A stretch of 64,000 nt of DNA from Ferrimonas senticii DSM 18821 (GTDB lineage Bacteria; Pseudomonadota; Gammaproteobacteria; Enterobacterales; Shewanellaceae), in contig NZ_AUGM01000007.1 in the NCBI RefSeq assembly GCF_000422665.1, positions 1-64,000 on the forward strand, given 5' to 3'. Of this stretch, positions 52,044-61,504 are shown in pieces. The notes beneath the pieces are model-generated. The model made no database searches. It saw only the letters and a program-made list of their open reading frames with translations, and was not told where the DNA came from. The position numbers and the translations under genes were made by a program. Every line of letters starts with the position of its first letter. Positions within the stretch are counted from its first letter, which is position 1.

Positions 52044-54008
52044 CTACAACTGATAGCTAATAGTCAGCATCAACTGATGAGCATTGTAGTTGTGGTCTAG
52101 GTTGCCTAGGTAAGGCGAACCAGTACCAACATTGGCGTAGTCGGTCTCTTCAAAACGTTCATAACGGTATTCCAACCGTAATCCCATTTTAGGGTTAAGC
52201 TGATGATCACCGTACACGGTAATGCTGTGGCTGATTGCGAAGTAGTCATCGTAAGGGGTTTGGATCCCTTGCTGTACCACGGTATCGCTCGCCGAATCAC
52301 TGTAAAGGTAATCGACACCAATCGCCGTGTCTGGACGCCATTGGTAATCGGCACCCGCTCCTAGGTACAGAAATTGATCTTCCACCTCTGCGGTCCAGTT
52401 GGCATTGCCGCCATTACTGCTGCCCGCTTGATCGGTATTGATCCATTGCATACCACCAAACGCCTGCAACTTTAGCTGTTGTTTGTGATAACTCAGCCCC
52501 AAGTCATAGCCGTAGTCTTGGCCTTCAGTTAAGCCAATTTCAGTGTCGCTGTAATCGTCCTTAGCCCAGTGACCCTTAAGGTCGACAGCCACGTTAGCCA
52601 TTGGCGTATGGATAACATTAAACTCAGCGACGATACGATCGCGATCGGCCAGATTATAACGGCGCAACAAGGCGTTATCTTCGCCAGACAACAAACGGTC
52701 AGCGTCAATTTTCGACATATCTCGATGGCTGTAACCGCCTTTTAAGGCAATGTCCCAGCGTTCGAACTGAGTGATCTTTAGCTTGATATCAGCGCTGTGA
52801 TCTTGAGTCTCTTCCTTATCCCATCCGTGAGCATGACGTTGTTTCTGCTCGAACTGGTAATCGGCATTCAGGCGGTAGCCGCTAGCGATGCGATAACTGC
52901 TACCAACGTTGGCCCGGGTCGAGGTGGTATCGATCAGCGCATAATCCTCTAGCTCGCCGGTCAGCGGATCGGCCACCAAGTTCGGACCGCTAACTATCGT
53001 GGAGCGGTTGTCGCGATCAGAGTAATCAAAGCCGGCCCGCAGACGCAGTTGGTTATTCACCAAGGTGCTGTAATCGAGATTAATATCTAGCGTCTTAACT
53101 TCACCATCGAATGCGGTGACCGATGGATTGGCAACCAGATCAGCACGTTGATTCATCTGACCACTGACAATTCGACCCGCGATATTCGATACCCCAAACT
53201 GATAACTGCCGTTCAGCATTAGCTGGTAGGCATCGTTACTTGGCGCATTGGTTAAGGCGTTTTGATAACCGTTGAAATCGATCGCCGTACCAAGGTCGTT
53301 GCTAAAGTCGGAATAAAGGTAGCTAACCCCAGTAAACCAGTTGCTGCCACTGAGGCTAGCGCCAGCACGATAGCGATCGGTATGCTGATTAACCGGTGCC
53401 AGCACGTTAGTTGGGGTCATCCCCGCAATTGAAGCGCTGCGAGTACCAGTTTTATTTTCACGCTGGAAATCCGCGTAGGTTTCAACCTCGCCAACGCTGG
53501 CTTGCAGCGCGGCACCAAAACGCTCTCGTGTAAGTTCAAGATCTTGGTTTTGGCCATGGCCTAAATCAATCAACTCTCCCCCGACGTAGGCGTAGGGGGA
53601 GAATGCCTGTGCATTAACGTGGCGATATTGGGCGTAATCCAACTGCACCATGGCAGCGTCGGACTTGCCGGCGCTAATGGTGGCGACGCCATGCTCGCTA
53701 CCTAAGTTATAAGCATCGAAACTGGCTTGATGACCGGCACGCTGATAATCCAGATCCGCATCCAAGCCATAGGCAGCCCCATCGTCAAAGCCATTAAAAT
53801 GATTAGCGGCGTGATCAGCAGCAGCTTCCACCACGCCCAAGCTGGCGGCAACCTGTCCGGTTAATCCTTCATTGATGTCACAGCGCTTACACTGCCACTT
53901 TTCCAGATTAATTTTGCTGGTATTAGCATTCGCCAAGCCATAGTTCGCCGAGGCAGTTGCAGAGAACCCCAATAAGGCCAAGGTAATTAAGTTGAGATGA
54001 ATCTTCAT
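52044..54008 (-). CDS. MtrB/PioB-family outer-membrane porin
   Basis: This 654-aa outer-membrane beta-barrel sheathes a decaheme cytochrome so electrons can cross the outer membrane. A signal peptide (cleavage near ASA-NYG) is followed by a CKRC motif at about 40-43, typical of MtrB proteins. The rest consists of alternating aromatic-rich beta strands ending in a C-terminal ISYQL-type strand. Shewanella MtrB is about 697 residues. It is last in the cluster after the DmsE/MtrA-type gene (11 bp). Confidence 0.9.
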   Translation of the reverse strand: MKIHLNLITLALLGFSATASANYGLANANTSKINLEKWQCKRCDINEGLTGQVAASLGVVEAAADHAANHFNGFDDGAAYGLDADLDYQRAGHQASFDAYNLGSEHGVATISAGKSDAAMVQLDYAQYRHVNAQAFSPYAYVGGELIDLGHGQNQDLELTRERFGAALQASVGEVETYADFQRENKTGTRSASIAGMTPTNVLAPVNQHTDRYRAGASLSGSNWFTGVSYLYSDFSNDLGTAIDFNGYQNALTNAPSNDAYQLMLNGSYQFGVSNIAGRIVSGQMNQRADLVANPSVTAFDGEVKTLDINLDYSTLVNNQLRLRAGFDYSDRDNRSTIVSGPNLVADPLTGELEDYALIDTTSTRANVGSSYRIASGYRLNADYQFEQKQRHAHGWDKEETQDHSADIKLKITQFERWDIALKGGYSHRDMSKIDADRLLSGEDNALLRRYNLADRDRIVAEFNVIHTPMANVAVDLKGHWAKDDYSDTEIGLTEGQDYGYDLGLSYHKQQLKLQAFGGMQWINTDQAGSSNGGNANWTAEVEDQFLYLGAGADYQWRPDTAIGVDYLYSDSASDTVVQQGIQTPYDDYFAISHSITVYGDHQLNPKMGLRLEYRYERFEETDYANVGTGSPYLGNLDHNYNAHQLMLTISYQL

Positions 54009-54019
54009 CGGTGCTCTCC

Positions 54020-54985
54020 TTAGCGACCTAGTGGGATGGCGTGCTGACCCATCATGGGTGAGTTACTGCCATGAATCTGACTGTGGCAGTTAAGGCAACT
54101 TTTCCCGGCGGTCATTACATCGGCACCAGAGTTAAACAGTGGATTACCGTTGTGGGCACTGGCGTGACAGCTTTGGCACAACTGTGGGGCACGGCGTTGC
54201 AGCAGATCATCATTCACACTGCCATGCGGTGTATGGCAGCTAGAACAGTCTTCCATTACCGGCTGGTGCTCTTGTAGGAACGGACCACGTTTTTCGGCGT
54301 GACACTGGTAGCAATTGTCATTGATGGTAGTGCTGGTTAATGCTGCTTCAGTCAGCGAACCGTGGGGGTTGTGGCAACTAGAGCAGGTCATCCCAGCCCA
54401 ATCCATCGGGTGGGCACTACGTTTGTGCATATCAGCCCCTTGGCGGGTATGACAGTTGGTGCAGGTTTCCACTTCGGTAGTGGGATCTAAGATCGCGTCT
54501 TTAGCCACGTGTACTTGGTGGCAATCCGCACAGGCGATCTCTTCCAAGTTGTGGGTAGAGGCGTGCCACGCCATGCGCTCTTCACCTTGGTGGCAAGAGA
54601 GACACACCGAATTTTGCTTAACCGCCGACAGTGGTGAGCCTTCGCCAAAGACAATCATCGGCTCTTTACCGCCACGATTATGTTTACCCATTGGCCCGTG
54701 ACAGGCTTCGCACTGCAACCCAGCCATTGGGCTATTAGGATTATCAACTCGGCCATGCACGCCATCAAAAAGGGCTGAAACCTTAGCTGATTTTTTATGA
54801 CACATCAGACAGTTATCGGCACCTTGTTTGGAGTAGGCGCCATCGGCAAATTTTTTATCAAGCACCGCTTCGAATTCGGCCTGGTCCATGTGCTGCCATT
54901 TACCAGCAGCCATTACCGGACTGGCCAAACTTAGCGCACATAAGGCACTGCCAAGCAGAGCGGCAATTAGGGATTTCTTAGGCAT
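54020..54985 (-). CDS. DmsE/MtrA-family decaheme c-type cytochrome
   Basis: This 321-aa periplasmic decaheme cytochrome has a signal peptide (cleavage near VMA-AGK). It has exactly ten CXXCH motifs: CLMCH, CEACH, CLSCH, CADCH, CTNCH, CSSCH, CYQCH, CSSCH, CQSCH and CLNCH. Length is in the MtrA/DmsE range. Inserted in the MtrB-type porin, it would carry electrons from periplasm to surface cytochrome. It is followed by the porin gene. Confidence 0.94.
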   Translation of the reverse strand: MPKKSLIAALLGSALCALSLASPVMAAGKWQHMDQAEFEAVLDKKFADGAYSKQGADNCLMCHKKSAKVSALFDGVHGRVDNPNSPMAGLQCEACHGPMGKHNRGGKEPMIVFGEGSPLSAVKQNSVCLSCHQGEERMAWHASTHNLEEIACADCHQVHVAKDAILDPTTEVETCTNCHTRQGADMHKRSAHPMDWAGMTCSSCHNPHGSLTEAALTSTTINDNCYQCHAEKRGPFLQEHQPVMEDCSSCHTPHGSVNDDLLQRRAPQLCQSCHASAHNGNPLFNSGADVMTAGKSCLNCHSQIHGSNSPMMGQHAIPLGR

Positions 54986-55010
54986 TTTTTGAGCCCTTTA
55001 GAACAATAAA

Positions 55011-55031
55011 AAGGGGGGAGAAATTCCCCCC
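55011..55031 (-). terminator. Terminator-like hairpin between the surface and periplasmic cytochrome genes
   Basis: On the minus strand GGGGGGA pairs with a TCCCCCC arm and is followed by T5. It lies 11 bp after the decaheme lipoprotein gene and about 27 bp before the MtrA-type gene. It may reduce downstream expression or separate two transcripts. Confidence 0.6.
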
Positions 55032-55041
55032 CTATGCTTAA

Positions 55042-56991
55042 TCAGAATTGGGAAAAGTGGTGATCAGACATTTTGCCTTTGCCATGACAATTAGCGCAGG
55101 TTTCAGCACTGCTGGCATTGTCCAACAGCTGGTTGAGAACCGCCCCTTTACCGCTCATGTGCTCGCCAACCGTACCGTTGCTATTTTGCATTTGTGCCGC
55201 AAAATCATGGCATGAACCACAAGTCGCAGCCCACGGTGAGCTGTAGAGCCCACCACTGGTCGCCAGCGGCGTCTTGTCATCGAACGAGTCCACATTGAAG
55301 CTGGTATGGCACTGGCTGCAATCTGAAACGATCGCTTGAGATTTATGCGTCTTATGCAGCTTCATCTCAATCGCGCCCATATTGGCACCACCGGCATAAG
55401 TACCGTGGGTGTTATGACAGGCGGCGCAATCACCCACTTGCATCTGCTGGTTAAAGGTAAAACCAGCATGATGGCTCTCTTCGACAAAGCTATTATGAAT
55501 TTGGAAGGTTTCACCATGGCAGGTCGCACAGCTATTGCTATCAACCGAGTCATAGTGACGCGACTTTAACGTCACCCCTTCCATCGCCACGGTCGCCGCA
55601 GCGGAATCAATCGAGATGTAGGTATCGTGTTCGCCACATGGCACAAATGCCCCATCTGCGGCACAGAAGCGAATACCAGCAATCACCAACGCCGTTTCTT
55701 GGGCATACTCACCCGCAAGCATTTGACTGAATGAGGTAGCAATGGTGCCCGCTTCGGTGAGGTAGTTAGCGATGCTGTCGTCACCATTACCACGTACGGC
55801 TAATTTACGTTTGTTACCGTAATTGAGCTGAGTCGCTTGCGGATTAACGTTGCCGATGACTTCCACGAAATCCAAAGAGTCGGCGTAGTCATTGGCATCA
55901 ACCTTGGCACCGTTAGCATCGAACAATTGCAAGGTCGCGGTAACGTCACCGTTGGCGGCGGCGGTTAATGACAACTGGCTAGTAAGCGATTGGGCCGCTT
56001 GCTTATCCAGATCCAAATCACCAACGTGGATTGCGGTGATCTCATCCACCGAGTGGCAGGCGGCACAACTGGTGTTATCGGTCTGATTAGCTAAATGCGA
56101 CAGATGGATGATGGCGCCACTGTCAGCATAACCGTCGTTGTGACAACCAGAGCAGGTCTGTTTGGTTGGTACTCGATTCCAGTTATTTGCTTCTGCCAAT
56201 TGTTCATCGGCAAGGTGACAGGTACGGCAATCGTTATTCAGCAGCGCTTCTGCAGCAACACCATCGTACAGGTTGCCTTTGCTGTCGCTAAAGCTGTGGC
56301 TGTCATTGTGAATGGCGTGTACCAAATGCTGGAAGCTGGCACGCTCATCCTGCATGCTGGTTTCGTTATGGCAGCTTGCACAGGTTTCCACTTCGAAGAA
56401 GCCACTGTGACGGCGGGCAATCGGCTCTGCTGGGTTATGACACTGTTCACAGGCCACCTGTGAAACCACCTGTTTGGTGTAACCGGCATTACCACCAGTA
56501 CCACTGAAATCTAAGCTGATCTCTTGATGCGGTACCTCAGTTCCACCCGCTAACGTGACGGCATTGGAGATGATGTTATAGCGCTGAGTCAGACTGGCGT
56601 CGTTCTCCAATCCAGCCAGGCTAAAGGTGTAAGTACCATCGCCATTGTTGCTGTACTCAGTAAAGCGGCCGTTACTGGCCCAGCGAGCCGAGTCACCACT
56701 GCTGGCATACCCTTGCGGATACAGTTGATACTGGCGCAATTGCAGCGCAGTTAAGCCAACAACCGCGAGATCTTCCTCGTTAGTCGCTAACACTGTTACT
56801 TCGGTTACGCCATCAACTTGTTTGATGTCGGTAATGGCCAGATGCAGTTCAGTAATGACCTCAGCAGGTTCACCCCCCGGGCGCCCTGGCTCTCCAGGGT
56901 TACCATCGCTGCCGCCACAGGCCGTCAAGCCGGTGGCAATGGCCGCAGCCAGCAAGGTTAGGCGCCAATTTTTTTGATTTTTTTTCATCAT
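55042..56991 (-). CDS. OmcA/MtrC-family decaheme c-type cytochrome, lipoprotein (copy 1)
   Basis: This 649-aa outer-membrane lipoprotein has lipobox LTAC (about 25) followed by GGSDGNPGEPGRPGGE. There are ten CXXCH motifs in two groups of five (CEQCH to CAACH; CATCH to CANCH), flanking split beta domains. A CX8C pair (CAADGAFVPC) resembles the disulfide conserved in MtrC-type proteins. It would accept electrons from the MtrA/MtrB-type conduit and reduce extracellular acceptors such as metal oxides or flavins. Confidence 0.93.
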   Translation of the reverse strand: MMKKNQKNWRLTLLAAAIATGLTACGGSDGNPGEPGRPGGEPAEVITELHLAITDIKQVDGVTEVTVLATNEEDLAVVGLTALQLRQYQLYPQGYASSGDSARWASNGRFTEYSNNGDGTYTFSLAGLENDASLTQRYNIISNAVTLAGGTEVPHQEISLDFSGTGGNAGYTKQVVSQVACEQCHNPAEPIARRHSGFFEVETCASCHNETSMQDERASFQHLVHAIHNDSHSFSDSKGNLYDGVAAEALLNNDCRTCHLADEQLAEANNWNRVPTKQTCSGCHNDGYADSGAIIHLSHLANQTDNTSCAACHSVDEITAIHVGDLDLDKQAAQSLTSQLSLTAAANGDVTATLQLFDANGAKVDANDYADSLDFVEVIGNVNPQATQLNYGNKRKLAVRGNGDDSIANYLTEAGTIATSFSQMLAGEYAQETALVIAGIRFCAADGAFVPCGEHDTYISIDSAAATVAMEGVTLKSRHYDSVDSNSCATCHGETFQIHNSFVEESHHAGFTFNQQMQVGDCAACHNTHGTYAGGANMGAIEMKLHKTHKSQAIVSDCSQCHTSFNVDSFDDKTPLATSGGLYSSPWAATCGSCHDFAAQMQNSNGTVGEHMSGKGAVLNQLLDNASSAETCANCHGKGKMSDHHFSQF

Positions 56992-57134
56992 CGTTATTAC
57001 TTGTAAAGAAAGATGAAGCCGACCGAGCTCATCCAGCTTTAATGCCAGTTAGGCACCGGGTGAATTATCAGTCAGCAAAAAATGCCAATTGAGTCGGGGA
57101 GGAACACTCCCCTTCTCTGAATTAACGGATAACC

Positions 57135-59387
57135 TTATTGATGCCCATGAGAAGCCATAATGCGCTCTGGGCTATGACAGGTGGCACAGCTTTCTTGTTG
57201 GCTGGCTGCAAGTGCCTCAACCTTAGTGGCAGCATCTAGTACGCCACCATTGCCTTCAATGTGTGCTCGGGTGGACTCTTTGAACCACGGATCGGTTGGG
57301 CGGTGACAAGTTAAACAAGCACCAGTATCGGACGATGCCCAAACCGCTTCACCGGCTTTGTTAACCTCTTGCCAAGCGCGATCAGTCGCCCTACCAAGGG
57401 TAATCCCGACCAGTTCACCAGTGCTCTTATCTACCGCGTGACAGGTCGCACAGTCCGATTTTAAGACCGTGCCGGACTCTTTCAGGTAGTGACCATCAGC
57501 CTTGTGGGCCTTATAAGCAAAGCTGGTTGGAACATTACCGCCCCACGCGTTCAGCCCTTTATCTGGGGTGTGGCAAGCTTGGCAGTTAACCCCGTTATCG
57601 TAGTGCTCGATCTCTTGATTGTGGCAGCCCAAACAGCTTGCTTCGTCAATGATCAAACGACGCTTATCGGCAGTGGCGGCCTCTGGCTCTTGAATGGTCT
57701 TGCTGCCATCCCATTTAAAGCGCAGTGGGGCACTTTGGATGTAGGCGTAATCACTGCTGGTAACGAAGTCTGTATCGCCTGCAGTAACGGTGCACTCGGT
57801 CGCTTCAATCACCGGCCGGCCTTTACCGCCAGAGGTAAAGCAAGTGGCCACACCGGCATACAGTTCAACATTAACCCCATCAAGATCGGCAGGCAGCGCT
57901 AATGACAAGTTTTCACTGCTCACACTGAATACGCCATTTTGGTAAGTGGTGTAGTCGGTATTGCGCAGTTTTAAGCCACGATCGCTGTATTTGCTGCCAT
58001 CGGTGTAAGCGGGGTAATCTTGATCAACGTTCCATGAGAAGTAGATGCTGGATTGGGCATAGGCACTTGGATTAGCAATGTGCTTATCCGACAACGCAGT
58101 GCCGTTTTCATCCAGAATTTGCACATCAAAAGTCAGTACGTTTTTACTGCCGTTGTTGCTGATTTGAATATTGCTAAATTTAGCGCTGTATTTCTGGCTG
58201 CTCAGGTAAGGCTTCATCGCGTCGGCGTGAGCTTCTTCGGCACCACGGCCATAACCACCCACGGTATGGCAGGCGACACAATCGGCATTATCTTCTGAGT
58301 GCCACTGTTTTGGCACAAGCGTATGACAAGAGATACACGCTTGATTGCTGTTATCCGCTAAGAACAGATCGGCGTTAGCAGGGACGTTTTCGCCTTCAGT
58401 GGTATGACACGCACTACAGTCTGCGGCTGGGTTTTGCGGATAAGCCAGAGTGCCATAGTCATGAACACTGCCTTTGTAGCCAATGATTTTGTATGGCGCC
58501 GCTATTTTGCTACCAACCACTTCACCGGCATCATTTTCGTTTTCAACGTAAATTTTACGATCTTCGCCACGGTGAATAGCGTGGATCATGTAACCCCACT
58601 CAATGCTATTGCCACTTTCTGGATCGGCGGAGGTCGCGGTATGACAGGCGGCACAGTTTTCTATGTCGATGCGTTTACCGCCGTGGAAGGCCAGGCTGTC
58701 TGGCTGGTGGCAAGCGTGGCAGCTATCAAGACTCACAACATCACGGGTTTGGATATTGTCGGTACTTCCTGTTGCAGGTTGCCACTCATGATGAGCGTTT
58801 ACTACGATACCGTTAGCAAGCGCCAACTCCAGCGTCGCACGTTGAGTAAATTCAGCGTTATATGCCACTTTTACCGGGCTAGTGACATTCATGATGTCAA
58901 CTTGGTAAGTGTAGCTATAACTGCCATCACCATGATCAACTAGGCAATCACCGGCGCAATTTGCTGCCGATTCAACCATTGCTTGGGTCGCGGATTCGAG
59001 TGGCGTTAGATGTGAGGTATCTTCCGGAAGCGTCCCTAGTTTGACTTCTTTATTAAGGTAGGACTGCCACTGGAAGTTACCATCAGAAACTTCCGTTAAC
59101 TGGGCAATACCAAAACTGAGCCCATCCTGCTTGGTCAAGCCGACCAGTTTTACACCATTACCGTCTGTTAACTTAAACTGAATGGTGACTTTATTGCCTT
59201 CCAGTTTGGCGCTACTAAAACGGGCTTGTACCGTTTTAGCGTCATGCACGTCCTTGCCAATAAAGCCATTTTCGCCACTGGCACCATCTCTGCCATCGCT
59301 GCCGCCACAAGCGCTTAGACCAAGCACTAATAGACCGGCGCTAAGTAACGCCTTATAAGTTTTATTTAAGTGAAACTTTTTCATCAT
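57135..59387 (-). CDS. OmcA/MtrC-family decaheme c-type cytochrome, lipoprotein (copy 2)
   Basis: This 750-aa outer-membrane lipoprotein has lipobox LSAC followed by GGSDGRDGASGENG, similar to copy 1. There are ten CXXCH motifs (CHACH, CAACH, CSACH, CISCH, CVACH, CLGCH, CQACH, CATCH, CLTCH, CATCH), again in two sets of five, and a CX14-15C disulfide candidate (CFTSGGKG to TEC). The ATG at 59387 lies 5 nt after GGGGGAAG; an open frame to 59414 lacks such a site. Probably the first gene of the cluster. Confidence 0.92.
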   Translation of the reverse strand: MMKKFHLNKTYKALLSAGLLVLGLSACGGSDGRDGASGENGFIGKDVHDAKTVQARFSSAKLEGNKVTIQFKLTDGNGVKLVGLTKQDGLSFGIAQLTEVSDGNFQWQSYLNKEVKLGTLPEDTSHLTPLESATQAMVESAANCAGDCLVDHGDGSYSYTYQVDIMNVTSPVKVAYNAEFTQRATLELALANGIVVNAHHEWQPATGSTDNIQTRDVVSLDSCHACHQPDSLAFHGGKRIDIENCAACHTATSADPESGNSIEWGYMIHAIHRGEDRKIYVENENDAGEVVGSKIAAPYKIIGYKGSVHDYGTLAYPQNPAADCSACHTTEGENVPANADLFLADNSNQACISCHTLVPKQWHSEDNADCVACHTVGGYGRGAEEAHADAMKPYLSSQKYSAKFSNIQISNNGSKNVLTFDVQILDENGTALSDKHIANPSAYAQSSIYFSWNVDQDYPAYTDGSKYSDRGLKLRNTDYTTYQNGVFSVSSENLSLALPADLDGVNVELYAGVATCFTSGGKGRPVIEATECTVTAGDTDFVTSSDYAYIQSAPLRFKWDGSKTIQEPEAATADKRRLIIDEASCLGCHNQEIEHYDNGVNCQACHTPDKGLNAWGGNVPTSFAYKAHKADGHYLKESGTVLKSDCATCHAVDKSTGELVGITLGRATDRAWQEVNKAGEAVWASSDTGACLTCHRPTDPWFKESTRAHIEGNGGVLDAATKVEALAASQQESCATCHSPERIMASHGHQ

Positions 59388-60018
59388 CACGGCTTCCCCC
59401 CTTAAATGGGTCAATAATTAGCCCCAATTAACCGTAGCGACATAGATACCCATGAAGAGGTAGCCGATCAAGTTGGCTACTTCATAGTCTGAATCAAGAT
59501 CACAACAACTCACTTATTCATTGTCATTGAAGACACATTCGACATTAACTCGTCTGCGAAAATGACTCACCGCAAACTTGCTTGCAATTTAATTAGACTT
59601 AATTCAGGGAAAGGCTTAATTGATTAAACTTGCAAAAAATTCACACTTTACCTTGCACACACACAAAGCAAAAACAAGATAATTTTCATCAATAAATACA
59701 ACACATAAGTCAACGATACCGAACAAACTCTGCGACCAAAAAACACAAAACCAGGCAACACATAAAAGCCAACAACTCAGCAATTCTTACACCTTGCCGC
59801 CACACAATATTTACAATCACAAAGACAACAGCTTACTTTAGATACACATTCATCAATGCCTGAATTTTATATTTAGGCTGCGCTCTCACATCAGAATTTA
59901 AATCGGTAGATATTTACATTCACCGTTTCAGTACAGCTAATCAACCAAACTATATAGAGCAAATAATATCGAAAGGGTTATAGTAATAAGCGCCGCTTCA
60001 TAGAGAGTTAACAACCAC
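59388..60018. other. A/T-rich divergent regulatory region of the cytochrome cluster
   Basis: This 631-bp non-coding stretch is markedly richer in A/T than its surroundings. It holds a hairpin GAAGAGGTAGCC/GGCTACTTC (about 59453-59482). A partial CRP-like site lies near 59499-59512 (minus strand TGTGATCTTGATTCA). I found no perfect FNR or Fur box. It should drive both the cytochrome cluster and the divergent triheme gene. Confidence 0.55.
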
Positions 60019-60321
60019 ATGAAAATACTTATTGTTATATTGCTGGCCAGTTTTAACGTATTCGCTATTGATGGCTGCAATGAATGCCACGATGAAAAGT
60101 GGCAACTGACCCCCGCACACGTTTGGATAGATACAGAAGAACATCTTGAGGCCGTCAGTTGTATGGATTGCCATAGATGGCAGGACGGCAAAGACTTACC
60201 CCCAGTACTGCCAAGTAACAGCGCATTGCAAAAAGACTGCGGAGTCTGCCATCACTCGCCAAAGGATTTAGCGACCCAAATGGAGATGGAGCAATATCAA
60301 CAAGAGCCAGATCCACAATAA
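60019..60321 (+). CDS. Small triheme c-type cytochrome
   Basis: This 100-aa periplasmic protein has a signal peptide (MKILIVILLASFNVFA). Three CXXCH motifs, CNECH, CMDCH and CGVCH, account for three hemes in under 90 mature residues. It is not the tetraheme CctA or MtrD/A type. It diverges from the decaheme cluster with a shared promoter region. A role as a small periplasmic electron shuttle to the MtrA-type cytochrome is a reasonable inference. It is clearly coding: hydrophobic signal and heme motifs are in frame. Confidence 0.82.
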   Translation: MKILIVILLASFNVFAIDGCNECHDEKWQLTPAHVWIDTEEHLEAVSCMDCHRWQDGKDLPPVLPSNSALQKDCGVCHHSPKDLATQMEMEQYQQEPDPQ

Positions 60322-60429
60322 TTACGACCATCACTCATCGAGGCCGAACTCGTACTAACAACGCTGATGCTTAAACTCTCAGTTCGGCCAGGTTTCAAGT
60401 AATACAAACGACCGCTGAGTTGCAATTGC

Positions 60430-61257
60430 TCAGCGGCTTAACGCCTGCCCCAGCGGGGTGAAATAGCCATGCAGCGCGGTGCTGATTAAGCCGAGGTGGT
60501 GGCGATCTGGAAAACCGCCAAGTTTGGCCAATTCAGTGGCTTTGGTGCCGCTAACCAGATAGGGATTGTGAATGCGATCATCGCCTTGGATGGCAGCTTC
60601 AAACGCCCGCGCCAGCATTTCGGTCGGCAGGCTCAAATAGCGCCGACCAAATTGCTTATCCAGCGCCACCGAGCGCCGCACATACTCACTTTGATCGGCG
60701 CCATCGGCACTCAGTAGCACCGTTGCCAGTAACTGCTCTAGCCGTTGATTAAGCGGATGTTCAATGGCTTGCCGCTGCGCCAACCACAAATTGCTGGCAA
60801 AGCTGTTGATGATGCTGTCGTGGCTGTCGCGCTTGAATAAGCGAAAAGCGATGTAGTGATCAAAGGCGTGCCACCATTCATGGGCCAGCGCCCCAGCGCC
60901 GGCGTTTTTCGCCAGCGCTAAGGTGTTACTGGCAGGGGCATAGTGGGCCTGTGCAACCGGCGAACCGCCATGGCCAAAGGCCAAGCTTAAGGTTTGCCGC
61001 AATCCCATCGCTTGCGGCGGCAGATTCAGCAAAAACGCCAGATCCGCCAAGGCATCAAACACCAGATTGGCCGCCAGCGCCTTTTCTTGCTTATCAACCC
61101 AGCGACCAACCACAATCCCAGCTAAGCCAAACTGGGCTTTGATGTCAGCAAAGTCAACCTGCTCGCCACAGCGATAATCGGGGCCATAGCGGCGGTAGTC
61201 GCGGTGCAAGGCGCCGTTCATCGGCCCCCTCGTGCGTTGTTTGGTTTGGTCATTCAC
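60430..61257 (-). CDS. Putative metallopeptidase-like protein (CLCA_X-like)
   Basis: This 275-aa protein has the zinc-type motif HEWWHAFDHY (about 124-133). The closest name I recall is the CLCA_X family, annotated in Shewanella and Vibrio; this is not verified. No signal peptide or transmembrane segment is present, so it is likely cytosolic. HEXXH suggests a metallopeptidase, but no substrate is known. It is separated from the pullulanase gene by the palindromic region at 61289-61353. Confidence 0.65.
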   Translation of the reverse strand: MNDQTKQRTRGPMNGALHRDYRRYGPDYRCGEQVDFADIKAQFGLAGIVVGRWVDKQEKALAANLVFDALADLAFLLNLPPQAMGLRQTLSLAFGHGGSPVAQAHYAPASNTLALAKNAGAGALAHEWWHAFDHYIAFRLFKRDSHDSIINSFASNLWLAQRQAIEHPLNQRLEQLLATVLLSADGADQSEYVRRSVALDKQFGRRYLSLPTEMLARAFEAAIQGDDRIHNPYLVSGTKATELAKLGGFPDRHHLGLISTALHGYFTPLGQALSR

Positions 61258-61288
61258 TGATTGTACTTATCAATCTAACAATCTCCGC

Positions 61289-61353
61289 TTGCATACGTAT
61301 TCATTGAACATCGTTCGCAGTTTTCTTTAGCTTCCAATGCATACCTATGCATT
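61289..61353. promoter_or_regulatory. Two palindromic operator-like sites upstream of the pullulanase gene
   Basis: TTGCATACGTATTCATT (61289-61305) and AATGCATACCTATGCATT (61336-61353) share the core GCATAC-N-TAT-N-CATT. They are spaced 48 bp apart. The second has perfect 8-bp arms. The central CG of the first and the even symmetry resemble LacI-family sites. A maltose/starch-responsive repressor would make sense but is inferred. Confidence 0.55.
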
Positions 61354-61504
61354 CGGTTTGCTGCTGCCCCTTACAACAATCATAACTGGGGCTTGATCGA
61401 GGGTTTAGGTTACAGCGAATGGGTGCGCACCATTGTAACCGCTGGGGGAGAGCGGCACTCACATCAACGAGGCCGTTGCAGCAGATAACACCGATGGAGA
61501 ACCC

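Noticed and set aside
54020-59387. DMSO reductase locus (because of the DmsE-type cytochrome)
   Set aside because: No DmsA/DmsB-type molybdoenzyme genes lie nearby; two OmcA/MtrC-family lipoproteins point to metal or extracellular electron transfer.
61258-61504. MalT box upstream of pulA
   Set aside because: GGGGGAGAGC only partly fits the MalT consensus and no repeated boxes are present; the paired palindromes are a better regulatory candidate.
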